A stretch of 64,000 nt of DNA, from the NCBI RefSeq assembly GCF_900107305.1, contig NZ_FNPL01000017.1:16080-80079 (forward strand). Reading direction: 5' to 3'. Source of the DNA: Thermoactinomyces sp. DSM 45892 (lineage in GTDB: Bacteria > Bacillota > Bacilli > Thermoactinomycetales > Thermoactinomycetaceae). The notes below the pieces were generated by a model. That model was given only the letters and a program-made list of their open reading frames with translations, was not told the origin of the DNA and made no database searches. The position numbers were made by a program, and so were the translations under genes. Positions within the stretch are counted from its first letter, which is position 1. Every line of letters starts with the position of its first letter. Of the stretch, positions 61,217-64,000 are shown in pieces.

Positions 61217-61348
61217 ATGGAGATGAATGGGATAGGTACAACTCTTGTTCAGATGTCTAGCTTTCTCTGGTTGTTAGGGATTTTAGTAGCGGTGTCTGCT
61301 GGTGTTTATTTCCTTGTAAGAAACGTAAAAAAACAAAAAAAACAGTAA
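61217..61348 (+). CDS. 43-residue single-span membrane peptide
   Basis: ATG 61217 with AAGGA upstream. One hydrophobic segment (about 13-35, 'SFLWLLGILVAVSAGVYFLV') is followed by a lysine/glutamine tail. It follows the secreted-protein gene by 75 bp. It could be a small toxin, holin-like or immunity peptide; unproven. Confidence 0.4.
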   Translation: MEMNGIGTTLVQMSSFLWLLGILVAVSAGVYFLVRNVKKQKKQ

Positions 61349-61793
61349 TTTTCATAAATTAACTTTAAAAGGGAGAATGAGGGGGCCTAAATCCTTATCT
61401 CTCTTATTTTTTTCTCTAGTAAAAATTAAACGTGTTGTCAGAGCTAATATAAACCCCTGTACAGATACTTTTATTTAGATTGGGTTTAAAGCTACTAAAA
61501 AAGAAGAAACAAAGGCTTATCCCCCTTTCAGATGCTCCCTTTAGTTAACACAATGTTATCGAGACTTGTTCGCATGTTAAACTTCCCACTATAAAATATT
61601 TTTCTAAAGGTGTGTCAGTCAGGTATAAACCAACGAATAAAATAATGTCTTCACTCGAAGGTAACTCCCTATAACCTGCCCTATACTAGTATGTACTTAA
61701 TAGATATCTATATATAGGTAGAGAGCATATGGGATCGGTGCAAATTTCTTTAACAGGTGGTGCAAATTTATTAATCGTAGTAGTGTAACTCTC
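61349..61793. other. Non-coding stretch with an 11-bp direct repeat
   Basis: No gene is seen. GGTGCAAATTT occurs at 61737-61747 and 61759-61769, start to start 22 bp, two helical turns, suggesting a binding site for a dimer. Confidence 0.4.
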
Positions 61794-62528
61794 TTAAATT
61801 GCCTTGTTTCTGATTCGCTTTAACATACGTCTTGCTGACTCTCTATGACTTAACCCTAGATGAGTAGCTATTTCTGAATTACTAGCATCAGGATAGGAAT
61901 ATAAGAATGTAACTAAATGTGTTTCTTGTTTGCTTGATTCGTCCAGTAATTTATTAATGGATATTCGATCTGTTACGTTCTTTTCTATATCTTCTCCGCT
62001 ACTGATAAACTCGCTTGCTTTGCTCCATAATGGACATGTTTCTTCTATCTCAAACTTAGCTTTCTTAGTCTTGGTTCGGTGTCTAATTAAATCAGTAGCT
62101 CGTCGATCTAATGAGAGAATAAGTGTTTCAAAGAAGTAGAAGTTACCGTGTGGCTGATAAGCTCCATCATCCGTTCCTTGTTCGATATCTCCATCGCATA
62201 ATCTCCAAGCAGTCTCCCAAAACACTGATTCGAATTCATCTTCTAGAATTGCCCTATATGCCCACTTCTTACTGTATACCTTGGCTTTCGCTTGTATAGT
62301 AAATTGAACATCTTTCAATAGGCTATGCAATCGCTGTTCAGGTGGTTTCTTATCTATTCCGTACTTGCTTTTAGCATAGGCTTCCCACTTCTTCTCTATT
62401 CGAAGGATAAACTCTACCTTACTAGGTTTGTGTCGGTGTCGAAGCCCTTTCTCTTTTTGTATAGATGGATGCTCTTCCTCTATTATCGGGTTAAATACTA
62501 CAAGTCCTGATCGTCGTTGTTTGCTCAT
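61794..62528 (-). CDS. Sigma-70-like factor of the element
   Basis: This 244-residue protein has a sigma region 2-like part ('LEDEFESVFWETAWRL', then 'LSLDRRATDLIRHRTKTKK') and a C-terminal region 4-type helix-turn-helix ('SNSEIATHLGLSHRESARRM'). It resembles the divergent sigma factors of phages and conjugative elements, and may direct late or cargo gene expression. AGGAGG precedes the ATG. Positioned beside a hairpin cluster that separates it from the next plus-strand gene. Confidence 0.65.
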   Translation of the reverse strand: MSKQRRSGLVVFNPIIEEEHPSIQKEKGLRHRHKPSKVEFILRIEKKWEAYAKSKYGIDKKPPEQRLHSLLKDVQFTIQAKAKVYSKKWAYRAILEDEFESVFWETAWRLCDGDIEQGTDDGAYQPHGNFYFFETLILSLDRRATDLIRHRTKTKKAKFEIEETCPLWSKASEFISSGEDIEKNVTDRISINKLLDESSKQETHLVTFLYSYPDASNSEIATHLGLSHRESARRMLKRIRNKAI

Positions 62529-62666
62529 TCTGTTCCTCCTAAATTGGATACACTCTATTAGTAATTAGACTCTCTTCGTATCCTGTGACATTCTCTATCA
62601 CTCTGTGACGTTCACTTCTATAAGCGTATGAATACCGAAATGGAGGACAAAGCCACATAAAAAAAC

Positions 62667-62970
62667 TACTAACCTCAAATTTGAGAGTAGCAGCGATCAT
62701 TAAATCTAATTTTGGATGCAGTAAATCAAGGAATTACGTTCCACAGATTTGTGGAGCGCATCATTATAATCGACCTCCTTAAATCTAAGGGGGTTCAATA
62801 TACCGTGCCTTACGTATTCACCGCTCAATTTTGTGCAGTGAGAATATCTTTCGAACCTTACTCGCTACGAATTTGTGGGCAGTAGTAATTACTAAGCCCA
62901 ACTTTGGGCTGTGAAAATTGCTAATCTCACCCCTCAAATTTGAGGAATCAACTAAACCGACTTTGGACAA
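62667..62970. repeat. Array of about nine small hairpins with covarying stems
   Basis: Short palindromes occur every 24-48 bp: CTCA-aatt-TGAG (62674), ATCTA-attt-TGGAT (62704), CCACA-gatt-TGTGG (62741), CCTTA-aatc-TAAGG (62777), GCTCA-attt-TGTGC (about 62823), CTAC-gaattt-GTGG (about 62865), GCCCA-actt-TGGGC (62896), CCTCA-aatt-TGAGG (62932) and a weak one at 62956. The stems differ but stay complementary, and the loop and closing A-T pair are kept. Intervening bases are unrelated. Confidence 0.65.
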
Positions 62971-63135
62971 ATATAAATGAAACTATTACGATTAAATATT
63001 GAGATAAATCTAATTTTGTTATATAATATTAGAATAGGTAATTTTATATGTAGCATGTAAATCGCAAATAGCATTAATACGAAGGGGTAGCTTATGCTGC
63101 CCTTTTTCGTTGGGTTATGGGGAGATATGGCATCT

Positions 63136-63912
63136 ATGACAAACAGAAAAACATTCCTAAAAGCAATACTAATTATGATGGTAGCTTTAATCGGGTTTGG
63201 ATTCATAGGAAGTGGAGTTACATATGCAGAATTCATTGATAATACTCCAATTAATGGTAAATTTAACGAGAATATCGCAAACACATCAACAGCTACAGAA
63301 AAAGGGTGGCTAGAGTCTGCTGGAGATTGGATTAGTGATACTTTCAACGATGTGACTGACTGGTGTAGTGAAACGTGGGACTCAATATGGACATCTATTA
63401 AGGACTTCTCTATAGGTGTTTGGGATTACATTATGGAAAACAAAGTTCTTAGTGTAATTGTCCTTACCATACTTGGTATATTAGCCGTAATAGCAGGCAT
63501 TCTTATAGGTATTCCCTTGCTTGTAGCTGGTGGTGTTGGATCGTTAGCAGGCATGGGGATTATGGGACTTGTTTCATGGCTAAGTAGTGACAATGGTTTC
63601 ATGAGCGATGGAATGTTGAAGGATATGATTATAGGTGGCCTAGGCGGTATATTATCTGCCCCATTAGGTGAATGGATTGCAGGTTCTAAGTTGGCCACTT
63701 GGATTGCCTCAAAGATCAATATTTCTTGGTTACAAAGTGCATTCCCTCGCATCTTTGGTGGTTCTGTAGCTGGTGGAGCAGACCAAGGCATTATGGACTT
63801 TCTAAGTAGTGGGAAGTTCAACTGGAAGAATCTATTAGTGGCTATGGCTTTGGGTGGCAGTGTGGTTGGTGGTGGAAGTTATGTAGCTACCCATTTAGAT
63901 GATGTTGGATAG
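63136..63912 (+). CDS. Exported, Gly-rich hydrophobic protein (possible effector)
   Basis: The 258-residue protein has a signal peptide (about 1-31), then a Trp/Asp-rich amphipathic stretch ('WISDTFNDVTDWCSETWDSI'), two strongly hydrophobic segments (about 104-150) and a Gly-rich C-terminal part ('IIGGLGGILSAPLGEWIAG', 'GGSVAGGADQGIMDFL'). This resembles membrane-inserting regions of polymorphic toxins, but no catalytic domain is visible. ATG 63136 is about 10 bp after GGGGAG. Confidence 0.5.
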   Translation: MTNRKTFLKAILIMMVALIGFGFIGSGVTYAEFIDNTPINGKFNENIANTSTATEKGWLESAGDWISDTFNDVTDWCSETWDSIWTSIKDFSIGVWDYIMENKVLSVIVLTILGILAVIAGILIGIPLLVAGGVGSLAGMGIMGLVSWLSSDNGFMSDGMLKDMIIGGLGGILSAPLGEWIAGSKLATWIASKINISWLQSAFPRIFGGSVAGGADQGIMDFLSSGKFNWKNLLVAMALGGSVVGGGSYVATHLDDVG

Positions 63913-63982
63913 GCTACAGTAAGTTAGACAGAAAAAATAAGGTCAGGTAAACTTGTTTCAACAGGAGAAACGAGGGAACGAT

Positions 63983-64000
63983 TATGACCAGAAAACCAAG
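63983..64000 (+). CDS. Start of a further gene (cut by the window edge)
   Basis: ATG 63983 follows GAGGGAACGATT; only MTRKPK can be read. It probably continues the operon of the preceding gene. Confidence 0.4.

Larger units (their letters stand above)
54520..64000. mobile_element. Left part of a gpr-intervening element
   Basis: It begins at the gpr break with a large serine recombinase facing the junction. It carries a small candidate directionality factor, quorum-sensing genes, secreted proteins and a sigma-like factor, and no conserved chromosomal genes. It runs past the window end, so it exceeds 9.4 kb. Confidence 0.8.

Noticed and set aside
62667..62970. CRISPR array
   Set aside because: Units are only 12-15 bp palindromes with differing arms and irregular spacing; no conserved 24-37 bp repeat and no cas genes.
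1..64000. rRNA or tRNA genes
   Set aside because: I looked for rRNA-like and cloverleaf segments on both strands and saw none; tRNA-like pieces belong to the two T-box leaders.

Overview
The window looks like the chromosome of a low-G+C (roughly 40%), endospore-forming member of the Bacillales. The evidence is the gene order yqeG-yqeH-aroE-nadD-yqeK-rsfS ... comEA ... comEC ... holA-rpsT-gpr, two T-box leaders, frequent TTG starts with strong AGGAGG sites, and the sporulation genes sigK and gpr. A Thermoactinomycetaceae-like or Bacillaceae-like host fits, but the genus cannot be fixed from the sequence alone.

Layout. (1) 1 to about 12,325: accessory DNA. It carries an e(P4)-type phosphatase, an O-methyltransferase, an ETX/MTX2 pore-forming toxin, a run of secreted toxin-like genes behind repeated promoter modules, a lipid hydroxylase, an amino-acid racemase, a 33-residue amphipathic peptide, a SpoIVCA-type serine recombinase and a DUF579/DUF616 pair. 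I read it as the right part of a skin-like element. (2) 12,326-12,415: a 90-bp piece of sigK. (3) 12,413-20,258: a second, 7.8-kb element with an M6 protease, ferritin-like protein, DUF2975/XRE pair, ArsR-DsbA pair, GH5 glycosidase, another large serine recombinase and a 57-residue protein that could control recombination direction. (4) 20,259-20,552: the 3' part of sigK. The two sigK pieces join in frame at a shared AATGAA. (5) 20.7-53.8 kb: conserved chromosome, with thioesterase, aroA, Vpr-like protease, prolidase, the yqe cluster, leuS, a two-component system, comEA, rocD, comEC, a sigma/anti-sigma-like pair, holA, a WbsX-type protein, trpS and rpsT. (6) 53,780 to about 54,520: the 5' part of gpr (spore germination protease), cut in its coding sequence. 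(7) about 54,520 to the window end: the left part of a third element. It carries a serine recombinase, a 54-residue small protein, a phospholipase A2-like secreted protein, an RRNPP-type quorum sensor with an overlapping pro-peptide gene, further secreted proteins, a sigma-like factor and a cluster of small hairpins with covarying stems.

How it works together. Two sporulation genes within 35 kb are interrupted by recombinase-bearing DNA: sigK (mother-cell sigma factor), apparently at two sites, and gpr (forespore-made protease). By analogy with the Bacillus subtilis skin element, precise excision would restore each reading frame during sporulation. Much of the cargo encodes exported toxins, enzymes and signalling peptides. 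Exon 1 of sigK and the 3' part of gpr lie outside the window, so both reconstructions rest on family knowledge and on frame and length agreement.
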